The notes beneath the pieces were generated by a model, which saw only the letters and a list, made by a program, of their open reading frames with translations, had not been told where the DNA came from and made no database searches. Shown here one piece after another: positions 34,248 to 42,622 of a stretch of DNA of 64,000 bases (positions are counted from its first letter, which is position 1; every line of letters begins with the position of its first letter). Made by a program: the position numbers and the translations under genes. The DNA comes from Actinomycetospora sp. NBRC 106375 (lineage in GTDB: Bacteria; Actinomycetota; Actinomycetes; Mycobacteriales; Pseudonocardiaceae). The stretch covers positions 1-64,000 of the forward strand of contig NZ_BSTS01000018.1 of assembly GCF_030269665.1 (NCBI RefSeq), given 5' to 3'.

Positions 34248-34895
34248 TCGCCACACGAGGCAGCACGTCCGGCGCGCCACCGTCGCACCCGTCGGCGAGA
34301 CGAGGACCCGACCCGTCCCGGCCCAGGGCGGTCGCGCAAGCAGCTCCTCGGCGCAGCTCACGGCCCGGTCGCGCGCGGAGGACCGCTCGCGGGAGATCAC
34401 TCGCAGCACCCCGCCCACGGCAGCGACCGCGTTCCCCCACAGGAGCCGTTGCGAGATCGAGCACTCCGCCCGCACGGCCGCAACGAGCGCGCCGAGGGGC
34501 TCGACGAGAGCCTCGTGGAGACGATCGTCGCCCATGGGGACGGATGCGGGGTCGGCCATCCACAACGGCATCAGTCCGCCGTCCCACGCGCGCCAGTGCA
34601 GGGTGTCCGGGAGAGCCACCAGGAGGCGGTCGTGGAGCACGGCGACGGCGAGCACCGGCGCGACGACCCGAGCGGCGAGACCGCTGAACAGCACCGACGC
34701 AGCGACCCGCCGGTCGGTCACACCCAGGCGGTCCACCAGCGCCCCGAGCGCCCGACCCAGCACCGCGGGGTCGGCCGACAGGGCGGTGAGCGGACGCCAC
34801 CCCGCCAGTTCGGCCTCGTGCCGCGGCCCCGTCTCGACGGCGAAGGCCCGCCCCAGGTGGGCGACGTCGGTGAGCAGGGCCCGCCCTCCGATCAC
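34179..34895 (-). CDS. FhuF-like (2Fe-2S) protein
   Basis: 238 residues from a GTG at 34895 that overlaps the TGA of the preceding gene (GTGA). The C-terminus has CC-x10-C-x2-C (TCCLVWRLPGATTCADC), the exact cysteine spacing of the FhuF ferric-siderophore reductase family. The rest (WDGGLMPLWM, LLWGNAVAAVGGVLR) also fits. It would carry electrons in the cytoplasm to a bound metal chelate. It is last in the run with the NicO-type permease, and its 3' end overlaps that of nmtR on the other strand by 69 bases. Confidence 0.75.
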   Translation of the reverse strand: MIGGRALLTDVAHLGRAFAVETGPRHEAELAGWRPLTALSADPAVLGRALGALVDRLGVTDRRVAASVLFSGLAARVVAPVLAVAVLHDRLLVALPDTLHWRAWDGGLMPLWMADPASVPMGDDRLHEALVEPLGALVAAVRAECSISQRLLWGNAVAAVGGVLRVISRERSSARDRAVSCAEELLARPPWAGTGRVLVSPTGATVARRTCCLVWRLPGATTCADCVLGPGRRPGTTG

Positions 34896-35389
34896 AGGCG
34901 GATGCCCGCCGCGCACCACTGCTCGGTGCTCCGATGGCGGCCGAGGCCGAGCATCACGAACTCGTCGGCCCCGGCGACGGCTTGGACCCCGAGGTAGCGC
35001 AGGGCCTCGCAGAACGGGCTGCTCCCGTCGTCGGGAAACCGCTCGGTCGGCACGAGCAGGCGCGGTCCGTAGACGACCTGACAGTCCAGCCACACCGCCG
35101 CGGTCTGCCGGCCCACGTCGCCGCGGTAGTCGGCTTCCAGGTAGACCACCACGCCGTGCCGGGACGCCGCGGTGATCATGGCTGCCACACCCGAGGACAG
35201 TCGGTCGAAACCGCTCTCGGGATCCACCCGGAAGCCGGCGAGGTCGATCGAGCCGTAGAGCTCCTCACACAGCGGCACCATGGCGAGATCGGCACCGTCG
35301 AGCAGGACGGCCCGCGCATGCCGGCACTGCTCGACGATGGGTCCGAGCGCCTCGGGACCAGCGATGATGGCGTGCAGCTCGTACCGCAT
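34892..35389 (-). CDS. conserved hypothetical protein in the nickel/cobalt operon
   Basis: 165 residues starting MRYELHAIIAGPEAL; the ATG lies within TGATG at the end of the sigma-like gene, so it is translationally coupled. The sequence is soluble, with no signal peptide or membrane segment. It contains blocks such as CRHARAVLLDGADLAMVPL and ITAASRHGVVVYLEADYRG. I do not recognise a family. It is also coupled to the FhuF-like gene downstream. Confidence 0.6.
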   Translation of the reverse strand: MRYELHAIIAGPEALGPIVEQCRHARAVLLDGADLAMVPLCEELYGSIDLAGFRVDPESGFDRLSSGVAAMITAASRHGVVVYLEADYRGDVGRQTAAVWLDCQVVYGPRLLVPTERFPDDGSSPFCEALRYLGVQAVAGADEFVMLGLGRHRSTEQWCAAGIRL

Positions 35390-35856
35390 CACCGACGGCC
35401 CACATCGGCCCCGACGAGGGCGCGCAGCCGCGCGACGGTGCGTTCACGGTGCACCCCGGCCTCGGACTCGCCGCAGCCCAGCGCCGCGGCCAGCTCGGCG
35501 TCGCTCCATCCGTCGACACAGATCCACACGAGCACCTGCTGAACGTCCGCGGGCAGGGCCTCCAGCTCACGGCGCAGCGCGGGCCAGGGCGGCGGGCTCA
35601 GGGTGCCGGTGCCGACCGCCGCGATGGCCTCCTCCGCGAGCCGCGCGATCCGGCCCGAGAACGGCAGGCCCCAGTACCGGAACACGGCCGGGCGCGCGAC
35701 GAGCCCGGCGACGACGTGGGCCGCAACCGCCTCCCCCGCCGCCGCGTCGCCGAGACGCACGCGGCAGGTGTAGGCGACCGCGTCGTGAGTGGTCGCGACC
35801 CGCCGCACCCACTCGGCGAACGGCGTGGTGGCCTCCGGGGAGACCGGCCCCGACAC
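35389..35856 (-). CDS. sigma-70 region-4-like protein
   Basis: 155 residues from a GTG at 35856, immediately after the TGA of the permease gene. The C-terminal part (LEALPADVQQVLVWICVDGWSDAELAAALGC..VHRERTVARLRAL) resembles region 4 of ECF sigma factors, with the helix-turn-helix. The N-terminal part is short and lacks a clear region 2. It could be a divergent sigma factor or a DNA-binding adaptor for the metal genes. The link is by context only. Confidence 0.55.
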   Translation of the reverse strand: MSGPVSPEATTPFAEWVRRVATTHDAVAYTCRVRLGDAAAGEAVAAHVVAGLVARPAVFRYWGLPFSGRIARLAEEAIAAVGTGTLSPPPWPALRRELEALPADVQQVLVWICVDGWSDAELAAALGCGESEAGVHRERTVARLRALVGADVGRR

Positions 35857-36993
35857 TCAGGCCTCCGCCGCAGCTGTCCCCGGAGGAGACGTCGCCGGGG
35901 CGTCATGCGGGGCCTCGACCACGGCGACGGCGGCGTGCCGGTCCTCGAAACGACCGAGCCGCCAGATCAGGGCGGCCCCACCCCAGACCACGACGAAGAA
36001 CCCGACGATGACGTAGCCGAGGAGCTCGAAGTCGTCCGCGAGACCCGCGTAGCCCTCCAGCCACGCCACGCCGAGGTCGTCGGCGAGCACACCGGCGAGG
36101 TAGACGCTGGAGACGAACCCCGCCACCGTCACCGTCGCCGCGGTGGTGGCGATGTTGTAGAAGAGCCGCCGCGCCGGGTTGCGGTTCGACCAGGAGTAGG
36201 CCACGGACATGATCAGCCCGTCGGCGGTGTCGAAGGCGCTCATGCCCGCGGCGAACAGCAGCGGCAACGTCAGCGCGGCGACCAGCCCCGTCCCGCCCGC
36301 ACCGGCCGTGGCGGTCGAGGCCGACAAGGTCAGCAGCGTGACCTCCGACGCGGTCTCCAGCCCGAGACCGAACAGGAAGCCCAGGGGGTACATGTGCCAC
36401 GAGTGCTTGATCAGCGTCCGCGCCCGGCCGCCGAGGATCCGGTTCACCAGACCGCGGTTGAGCAGCTGGCGCTCGAGCTCGTCACGGTCGAGCCGCCCGG
36501 CGCGCAACTGCCGCCACGACCCGACGATGCCGACGAGCACCATCAGGTTGAGCACCGCCACCAGCGCGAGGAACACCATGGCCACGACCGTCGACACGGT
36601 CCCGCCGATCTCACGGAAGCCGTCGATCTGCGACGTGGTCGCGACGCCGGCCGCCGCGGCGACGACCAGGGACAGGAGCACGACGACCGACGAGTGGCCC
36701 ATCGCGAAGAAGAAGCCGACGCCGACCGGCCGCCGTCCGCGCTGCACCATGAGTCGGGTGGTGTCGTCGATCGCGGCGATGTGGTCGGCGTCGAAGGCGT
36801 GCCGGATGCCGAGCACGTACGCCAGCACCCCGGCGCCCGCGAACGCTCCGGCGCCCACAGGACCGGACGTCAACGACAGGTAGAGCGTCCACCCCACGAT
36901 GTGGAGCAGGGCGATGGCGGCGACGATCGCGGAGAGCTGGACGCGCTGGGAGCGCGTCCAGGCGGCTCCGGGAACCGCGGCGAGAGTGGTCAT
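35857..36993 (-). CDS. NicO/HoxN-family nickel/cobalt permease
   Basis: 378 residues, about eight transmembrane helices. The signature HAFDADHIAAIDDTTR (HX4DH) is in helix 2, with later conserved segments FFFAMGHSSVVV, LGLETASEV and AGMSAFDTADG. This is the NiCoT family (HoxN, NixA, NhlF), which imports Ni(II) and/or Co(II). It opens a run of four overlapping or adjoining genes (permease, sigma-like, unknown, FhuF-like). In Rhodococcus the homologue NhlF supplies cobalt for nitrile hydratase. Here the neighbour is an amidase locus and no hydratase is in the window. Confidence 0.9.
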   Translation of the reverse strand: MTTLAAVPGAAWTRSQRVQLSAIVAAIALLHIVGWTLYLSLTSGPVGAGAFAGAGVLAYVLGIRHAFDADHIAAIDDTTRLMVQRGRRPVGVGFFFAMGHSSVVVLLSLVVAAAAGVATTSQIDGFREIGGTVSTVVAMVFLALVAVLNLMVLVGIVGSWRQLRAGRLDRDELERQLLNRGLVNRILGGRARTLIKHSWHMYPLGFLFGLGLETASEVTLLTLSASTATAGAGGTGLVAALTLPLLFAAGMSAFDTADGLIMSVAYSWSNRNPARRLFYNIATTAATVTVAGFVSSVYLAGVLADDLGVAWLEGYAGLADDFELLGYVIVGFFVVVWGGAALIWRLGRFEDRHAAVAVVEAPHDAPATSPPGTAAAEA

Positions 36994-37105
36994 CGCGTCC
37001 TCCCGGTCGGGATCGGTCGGATCGGAGGACGGGCGAGCCGGGCGCGACGACGGTCATCCCGCCGCCGCCGCGCCCGGCGCCGATCCCGATCCAGGGGCGG
37101 CATTC

Positions 37106-38761
37106 TCAGGGAGTCGGCACCACGGTCTGGACCATCGGCGCAATGTGGGCGCCCTGGACCTCGGTGATATCCGAAGACGCGGGCGCGTCACCCCGGATCG
37201 CCGCGTGCGGCACGACGACCCAGCACGCGCAGCCCCAGATGCACTCCCCCGCCATGCCGTCGAAGCGGATCGACTGCTCGGAGAGGATCACCCCGAGGTC
37301 GAGCAGCCACGAGTGCATCATCAGCTTCGTGTCCCAGTCCTCGATCTGGTCGTACGCGTCCCGCGCCGCGTAGAAGGCGGTGAGGTCCGTCTTCGCCACC
37401 CCGGGGATGATGATGTTGGAGTAGCAGGTGAGCTCGTCGAAGAACTCGCCGTTGGTCGTCACGAGCGTGCCGTCGTCGCCGTCGAGCAGGTACTCGCCCA
37501 GCACCGACTCCAGCTTCTTCTGGAGCGTGTCGTTCCACATCTCGCGCGGCCCGACCGTGTTGACCTCGATGTAGTCGGTCTTGAAGCCCTCCTTGATCCC
37601 GGAGAACGTCGGGATGTAGCCGATCCACTTGCTGACCACCTCGCGCCACTTGCCGCGCGGCTCGCCGGGCAGGACCTCGACCCCGGGATGGGTGTACTTG
37701 GCGACGTCGTAGATCGTCCAGGCCCGGTCCCCGGAGATGTTGCGCTCGTGCGGGGCCCCGGTGAAGCCGGCCGGGCGCAGCATCTTGAACAGCAGGCGCC
37801 CGTAGTCCTGCACGACGAAGCGGGTGAACGAGTCGTCGACGAACTTGCGGGTGACGCCCTTGCGCAGCGCGTCGCGGATCGCCGGCACCCCGGTCTTGGT
37901 GTACTGGCCCAGGCGCTGCCACGAGTGCTCCTGGGGCAGGGCCATGAAGCCGCCGGTGAAGGGGTTCTTGTACAGATCGCCCCAGACCGCCATGACGCCC
38001 TGGTTCTTCTCGTCGTCGAGCATGCAGTCGATCTCGTTGATCGTCGGGTACAGCGCCGCGGCACCGCCCGCGTGCTCCTCGTCGCCGGAGAAGGGCATGA
38101 CGCCGATGCCGACCACCGGGATGCGCCGCCCGAGCTTGACGTTCGAGAGGTGGCGCACCATGTCGACGACCATGCCCGATCCGGTACCCCCGGCCATCGA
38201 GAAGAAGACCAGCACCATCGAGGGCAGCTTGGTCTTGTTGATGGAGTCGACGAAGAGGTCGAGCTCCTTCTCCAGCACCTTGTCGCCGCCGTAGTAGTAG
38301 TGCCCGTAGATCGCCTTCGCGATGGCGCGCGGGCACGTCTCGCCCGGCTTCGGCATCTCCATGTCGGCGGGCAGCCACGGCTCGTAGTTCGGGTTCCAGT
38401 AGTAGCGCGGGTACTCCATCTTCAGGTACTCGCGCCACCGGTTGAGGCTCGTTCGCAGCTCCTCCGAGCTCGGGGTCTCGAGCGCGACCGTGCGCACCTG
38501 ATGGCGGTCGGTAGGGATCTCCCGCTCCTCGAGCCGCTGCGTGAAGCCGCCCGCGTACTCCTTGAGCTCGTGCATGTCCTGCTCGCCGATGTCGATGGCC
38601 AGGCCGGTGAAGCGGGCCCGGGGGTCGTCGAGCTGGTCCTCGATCTCCCCGGTGCGCAGGAGCGCCTCGACCATGTAGGCGCCGGTCTTGCCGATGCCCA
38701 CGGCGTGGATGCAGTGCGGGGACTGGCTGCCGGTCGCGGAGTGGTAGAGCGACATTCCCAT
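37106..38761 (-). CDS. tubulin/FtsZ-superfamily-like protein A
   Basis: 551 residues. A nucleotide-binding T1-like loop GIGKTG (22-27) follows a hydrophobic strand. The tubulin/FtsZ T4 signature is seen as FSMAGGTGSGM (Gly-rich loop 190-197), with LAIDIG near 55 as a T3-like loop. The layout recalls the poorly studied bacterial Tubulin_2-like group rather than FtsZ. A C-terminal segment ECIWGCACWVVVPHAAIRG places Cys at 507, 511 and 513. AGGAAGG precedes ATG 38761. It is third in the run 40707-37106 and paralogous to the protein at 39145-40707. GTP binding is inferred. Role unknown. Confidence 0.65.
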   Translation of the reverse strand: MGMSLYHSATGSQSPHCIHAVGIGKTGAYMVEALLRTGEIEDQLDDPRARFTGLAIDIGEQDMHELKEYAGGFTQRLEEREIPTDRHQVRTVALETPSSEELRTSLNRWREYLKMEYPRYYWNPNYEPWLPADMEMPKPGETCPRAIAKAIYGHYYYGGDKVLEKELDLFVDSINKTKLPSMVLVFFSMAGGTGSGMVVDMVRHLSNVKLGRRIPVVGIGVMPFSGDEEHAGGAAALYPTINEIDCMLDDEKNQGVMAVWGDLYKNPFTGGFMALPQEHSWQRLGQYTKTGVPAIRDALRKGVTRKFVDDSFTRFVVQDYGRLLFKMLRPAGFTGAPHERNISGDRAWTIYDVAKYTHPGVEVLPGEPRGKWREVVSKWIGYIPTFSGIKEGFKTDYIEVNTVGPREMWNDTLQKKLESVLGEYLLDGDDGTLVTTNGEFFDELTCYSNIIIPGVAKTDLTAFYAARDAYDQIEDWDTKLMMHSWLLDLGVILSEQSIRFDGMAGECIWGCACWVVVPHAAIRGDAPASSDITEVQGAHIAPMVQTVVPTP

Positions 38762-38836
38762 GACGGAACCTTCCTGATGAGGACGTGCGGGACCGCGCGC
38801 ACGGCCGACGGCCGAGCGCGCGACTCCCTGGTGCGG

Positions 38837-39136
38837 TCAGTCGAGGTAGCCGAGGTCCTTGAGGACGGTGGCGGCCGTCGTCGGCCGCTCGTCGGCGATG
38901 AAGGTGCGGTAGTGGTCGATGACCGACGCGTAGTCGCGGGTCATCCGGCCCTCGTCGAGCAGCGTCATCGCCTTCTCGATGTAGGCCCGGGTCAGCTTGT
39001 CGGTCCAGAGCCGGTGCGCGACGTAGATGTACTCGTCGTCGGCGCCCGTGACCTGCAGGGTGCGGGCGCCGGGCATCGAGGGCAGCGATGCCCCGTCCTT
39101 GTAGCGCTCGACGATCTCGCTCCAGGCGATGGCCAC
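38837..39136 (-). CDS. small protein of unknown function, paralogue of 43750-44070
   Basis: 99 residues from a GTG at 39136 with GGGGGAG upstream. It begins VAIAWSEIVERYKDGASL and ends TAATVLKDLGYLD. The pattern W..(I/V).RY..GA.L at the start, LW.D...R in the middle and VL(K/R)DLGYL at the end is shared with the small protein at 43750-44070 on the other side of the amidase genes. It lies 8 bases after the stop of tubulin-like B and 75 bases before tubulin-like A. I recognise no known family. Confidence 0.65.
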   Translation of the reverse strand: MAIAWSEIVERYKDGASLPSMPGARTLQVTGADDEYIYVAHRLWTDKLTRAYIEKAMTLLDEGRMTRDYASVIDHYRTFIADERPTTAATVLKDLGYLD

Positions 39137-39144
39137 GGCTCCCC

Positions 39145-40707
39145 CTAGCCGGTCGCGAACGGGGCGACGGGTTCGCTGGCGGCCAAGGCGTCCGTGACTG
39201 CGGCGGCCGGCTTCACGGGGTCCTCTCCGCGGATCGCCGCATGCGGCACGACCACCCAGCAGGCGCAGCCCCAAATGCACTCGCCCCCCATGCCGTCGAA
39301 CCGGATGGACGGCTCGCAGAGCATCACTCCCAGGTCGAGCAGCCACGAATGGATGAGCAGCTTGTCGTCCCACTCGAGGGTGTCGTAGTAGTCGCGAGCG
39401 GGGACGAACGCGGCGAGATCGGTCTTGCTCGCCCGCGGCAGGACCACGCTGACCTGGTCGTCGGAGCCGTCCACGGCGAGGGCGACAGGGTCGACGCGGC
39501 TCGAGACGATCGACCCCACCGCGGAGGCGACCTTCGGGAGGTCGCTGTCGGAGCCCCCGCTCAGCCTGGCCTCCACGTACTCGGTCTCGAATCCCTTCAC
39601 CAGGCCGGCGGCCCCGAGGGAGTCGAGGTCCGCCAGCGACCGCGTGGTGAGCACGTTGACCCACCGGTCGCCCTGTTCCCCGCGGATCGCCGGGTGCCAG
39701 GCGTCCGCGGGCACGGCCAGCCAGTTGAGCGCCTTGAGGGTCTCGTAGAGGTCGACGCCCGCGTTGCGCGCCAGGAACGACCCGACGCCCCGGTCGACGT
39801 ACTCGTGGGTGGCGGCGAGGTCCCCGGTCAGCTCCTGCACGTCGGCCTGATCGACGAGGAAGAAGCCGCCCGTGAAGGGGTTCTTGTACAGATCCCCCCA
39901 GACCGCCATGACCCCCTTGTTCTTCTCGGTGTCGATCATGCAGTCGAGCTCGTTGATCACCGGGAAGAGGCGGCCGTCGGCGTACTCGGGAAGATCGGCC
40001 GGATTCGGCATGATCCCGAGGCCGACCACCCAGGGCCGACGTCCCAGCTTGATCGACGACAGGTGCCGGGCGATCTCGACGACGATGCCGCTGCCCACCC
40101 CGCCGACCATCGAGAACGCCACGACGACGAGAGGCGTGGCCTCGCTCGCCATCACGTTCGCGGCGAACGTGTCGAGAGCGGTGGCGATCTCCTTGTTCTG
40201 GTAGTACTCGGCGCCGTAGACGGCCTTCGCCACAGCTCGGGAGAAGTGCCCGTCCGAGGGGGCGATCTCGACGTCGGCGGGCAGCCACGGCTCGTAGTTC
40301 GGGTTCCAGTAGTACCGCGGGTACTCCATCTTGAGGAACTCGCGGTAGCGGTTGAGCGCATAGGACAGGTCGGCCTGCGACGGGACCGGCATCGCCACGG
40401 TGTTCACGAACGTCTTCTCGGCGGGCATCGACGCTGCCGTGTCCCGCACCTGCGCGAGATCCTCGTCCCCGATGTCGACGGCGAGTGCCCCGAATCGCGT
40501 CCCGTCCTCGGTGAGGAAGCCTTCGGGCGGGTTCTGCAGGATCGACGTGATCAGGTCGGCACCGGTCTTGCCGAGCCCGAGCACGTGGAGGGAGAAGGGC
40601 CCCTCGTGGTCCCCGGCGCGGTGCACGCCCTCGGAGCTCAGGGCCTCGATACGTGCCATGTCGTCGGTCGTGCCGTGGTCATGGTCGTGGTCATGGTCGG
40701 CGGCCAT
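39145..40707 (-). CDS. tubulin/FtsZ-superfamily-like protein B with His-rich N-terminus
   Basis: 520 residues; start fixed by AGGAGGT before ATG 40707. The N-terminus MAADHDHDHDHG puts His at 5, 7, 9 and 11, a likely metal-binding arm. T1-like loop GLGKTG is at 44-49, and the T4-like loop reads VGGVGSG (201-207), with Val where tubulins have Thr. Blocks shared with protein A include MEYPRYYWNPNYEPWLPAD, VMAVWGDLYKNPFTGGF and the C-terminal ECIWGCACWVVVPHAAIRG (Cys 477, 481, 483). It lies 140 bases after amiE on the same strand. Function unknown. Confidence 0.65.
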   Translation of the reverse strand: MAADHDHDHDHGTTDDMARIEALSSEGVHRAGDHEGPFSLHVLGLGKTGADLITSILQNPPEGFLTEDGTRFGALAVDIGDEDLAQVRDTAASMPAEKTFVNTVAMPVPSQADLSYALNRYREFLKMEYPRYYWNPNYEPWLPADVEIAPSDGHFSRAVAKAVYGAEYYQNKEIATALDTFAANVMASEATPLVVVAFSMVGGVGSGIVVEIARHLSSIKLGRRPWVVGLGIMPNPADLPEYADGRLFPVINELDCMIDTEKNKGVMAVWGDLYKNPFTGGFFLVDQADVQELTGDLAATHEYVDRGVGSFLARNAGVDLYETLKALNWLAVPADAWHPAIRGEQGDRWVNVLTTRSLADLDSLGAAGLVKGFETEYVEARLSGGSDSDLPKVASAVGSIVSSRVDPVALAVDGSDDQVSVVLPRASKTDLAAFVPARDYYDTLEWDDKLLIHSWLLDLGVMLCEPSIRFDGMGGECIWGCACWVVVPHAAIRGEDPVKPAAAVTDALAASEPVAPFATG

Positions 40708-40847
40708 GTGGGGACCTCCTGCGTACGGTTCGTCGGAGCTGGGGAGCGGGCGGGAGCCCGCAGACGCGCGGCACCCACGACGGGGGCCGCCGGCGGCCGC
40801 TCCGTCGAGGCGCGCGGTGATGAGGAATTCGGCGGTGGGCCGGGGTC

Positions 40848-41882
40848 TCAGACGGGGGTGTCCTGGTTCGGCAGCCCGTCGATCGGCGCCTCGCGGGTGC
40901 CGATGGTCTCGCGGGTCATCTCCTCGACCTGCTTCTGCGCGAGGGCGGGGTCGTTGACCCAGGTCTTGTAGAAATCGAACGGGCACTCCGCGACACCCTT
41001 GACGCCGTCCCCGGACTGGTGGACCCCGGTGTAGCCGCGGTGCAGCAGCTTGAACAGGTGGTTCTGCGACTGCCAGTTCGCGCGGGCGTCACGGATCATC
41101 GACAGCGACAGTTCCGCGTACTGCACGCCCATCTCCTCGGTGCCGCACTCGCCCAGGGTGCGACCGTCGAAGCCGACGATGGATGAGTGCCCGAAGTAGG
41201 AGTAGACGCCGTCGAAACCGGTGGCGTTCGCGACGGCGACGTAGCAGTTGTTCGCCCACGCCATCGACTTGGCCATCATGATCTGCTGTTCCTTGGCCGG
41301 GTACATGTAGCCCTGCGGCCGGACGACGAGCTCGGCGCCCTTCATGACGCAGTCGCGCCAGATCTCGGGGTAGTTCCCGTCGTCGCAGATGATCAGCGCG
41401 ATCTTGAGGCCCTTGGGGCCCTCGACCACGGTGGTGTGCTCGCCGGGGTACCAGCCCTCGATCGGCACCCACGGCAGGATCTTGCGGTACTTGTTGACGA
41501 TCTCGCCGTCGGAGTTGATCAGCACGAGGGTGTTGTAGGGGTTCTTGTCGGGGTGGTCCTCGTGGCGCTCACCGGTGAGCGAGAAGACGCCCCACACCCC
41601 GGCCTCGCGGCAGGCCCTCCCGAAGATCTCCGTCTCGAAGCCGGGGCACGACGCGGCGTTCGCGAACATCTCGTCGCGGTCGTACATGATCCCGTGGCTC
41701 GAGTACTCCGGGAACACGATCAGGTCCATGCCGGGGAAGCCCTGCTTGATGCCTCCGATCATGGACGCGATCTGCTCGCAGTTCGCCCTGATGCCCGCCT
41801 CGTCGTGCAGCCGGGGCATCGTGTAATTGACGACGGCGACGCCGACTCCGTCCGCGCTGCTGCTGATGTCCCCGTGTCGCAT
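40848..41882 (-). CDS. amiE: aliphatic amidase (AmiE type)
   Basis: 344 residues (Pseudomonas aeruginosa AmiE has 346). Nitrilase-superfamily catalytic residues fall at the Pseudomonas numbers: E59 in IVFPEYSS, K134 in YRKILPW, E142 in IEGWYPGE and C166 in ICDDGNYPE. It hydrolyses short aliphatic amides (acetamide, propionamide, acrylamide) to acid plus ammonia in the cytoplasm. AGGAGGG precedes ATG 41882. It heads the leftward run amiE, tubulin-like B, small protein, tubulin-like A, and lies downstream of a MarR gene and an AmiC-like gene pair. Confidence 0.93.
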   Translation of the reverse strand: MRHGDISSSADGVGVAVVNYTMPRLHDEAGIRANCEQIASMIGGIKQGFPGMDLIVFPEYSSHGIMYDRDEMFANAASCPGFETEIFGRACREAGVWGVFSLTGERHEDHPDKNPYNTLVLINSDGEIVNKYRKILPWVPIEGWYPGEHTTVVEGPKGLKIALIICDDGNYPEIWRDCVMKGAELVVRPQGYMYPAKEQQIMMAKSMAWANNCYVAVANATGFDGVYSYFGHSSIVGFDGRTLGECGTEEMGVQYAELSLSMIRDARANWQSQNHLFKLLHRGYTGVHQSGDGVKGVAECPFDFYKTWVNDPALAQKQVEEMTRETIGTREAPIDGLPNQDTPV

Positions 41883-41951
41883 GGCACCCCTCCTGCTCCG
41901 GCCCCGAGCCGTACGTGTGTCCGGCGCCACCCGACGGTACGACCAGCCACT

Positions 41952-41969
41952 CGGAAGACAATATTTCCG
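41952..41969. promoter_or_regulatory. possible operator upstream of amiE
   Basis: CGGAA, eight bases, TTCCG, in the 131-base gap before amiE. The same pentamers in the reverse order (TTCCG-ATC-CGGAA) lie before the permease gene at 44166. Weak on its own. Confidence 0.3.
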
Positions 41970-42013
41970 GAGCAGAAGTAATCAGGCCGAAACACCGCCC
42001 CCGGGCCGGACCC

Positions 42014-42496
42014 TCAGGGGGTGCGCGCGCGCTCCGCTGAGCCCGCGGCCGCGCCGAGACGGTCGAGCAGACCGAGCAGGTCGAGCCGGTCGGTCCCCGG
42101 CAGGTCGGAGAGGACCGTCCCGAAGGCCTCGTCGAGCTCGGCAGCCGCACGCGTGACGACGGCATGCCCTTCGGTCGAGATGTGGACGAGCACCCGCCGG
42201 CGGTCCCACGGATCGCTGCGACGGAAGGCGAGTCCGTCGGCCACGAGCTTGTCGACCATCCGCGTCGCGGTCGGCGCCGGCACGGCGGCCCGGAGCGCGA
42301 TCTCACCCATGGTGTGGCCCGGGGAGTCGGTGCCGTCGGGCGCCGTGCCCTCGTCGAGGAGCATCAGCGCACGCCACTGCTCCCGGGACAGGCCCTCGGA
42401 GACGGTGATCTGTGCGAGGCAGGCACCGACGGTGCGGTCCGCCAGGTCGAGCATGTCGACGATCCGCATGCGGCTCGGACGGGGAGGGTCGGACAT
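42014..42496 (-). CDS. MarR-family regulator
   Basis: 160 residues from ATG 42496 with GGGGAG upstream. A winged-helix core is visible: EQWRALMLLDEG, IALRAAVPAPTATRMVDKLVADGLAFRRSDPWDRRRVLVHIS, the typical MarR recognition helix and DxRxxxV wing. It is transcribed toward amiE and divergent from the AmiC-like gene. In Mycobacterium smegmatis the acetamidase operon is also controlled by a MarR-type protein (AmiA) together with AmiC, so a similar inducible control is likely here. Confidence 0.85.
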   Translation of the reverse strand: MSDPPRPSRMRIVDMLDLADRTVGACLAQITVSEGLSREQWRALMLLDEGTAPDGTDSPGHTMGEIALRAAVPAPTATRMVDKLVADGLAFRRSDPWDRRRVLVHISTEGHAVVTRAAAELDEAFGTVLSDLPGTDRLDLLGLLDRLGAAAGSAERARTP

Positions 42497-42622
42497 GGTC
42501 AGCGCTCCCCTCTCTCCACCCGCCCACGTCGCGCGACGGAACGACGGCCTCTCGGCCGAGGGTCGCGCATCAGCGAGGTAGAGCGCCATACTGGCCGATC
42601 TGATCGTAGCCGAGGGATTCGC

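Noticed and set aside
35389-35856. Full ECF sigma factor
   Set aside because: Region 4 is visible but region 2 is not clear, so it is called sigma-like only.
37169-39319. Nitrile hydratase active site in the tubulin-like proteins
   Set aside because: The Cys spacing is CxxxCxC, not CxxCxC, and the rest of the proteins does not resemble nitrile hydratase subunits.
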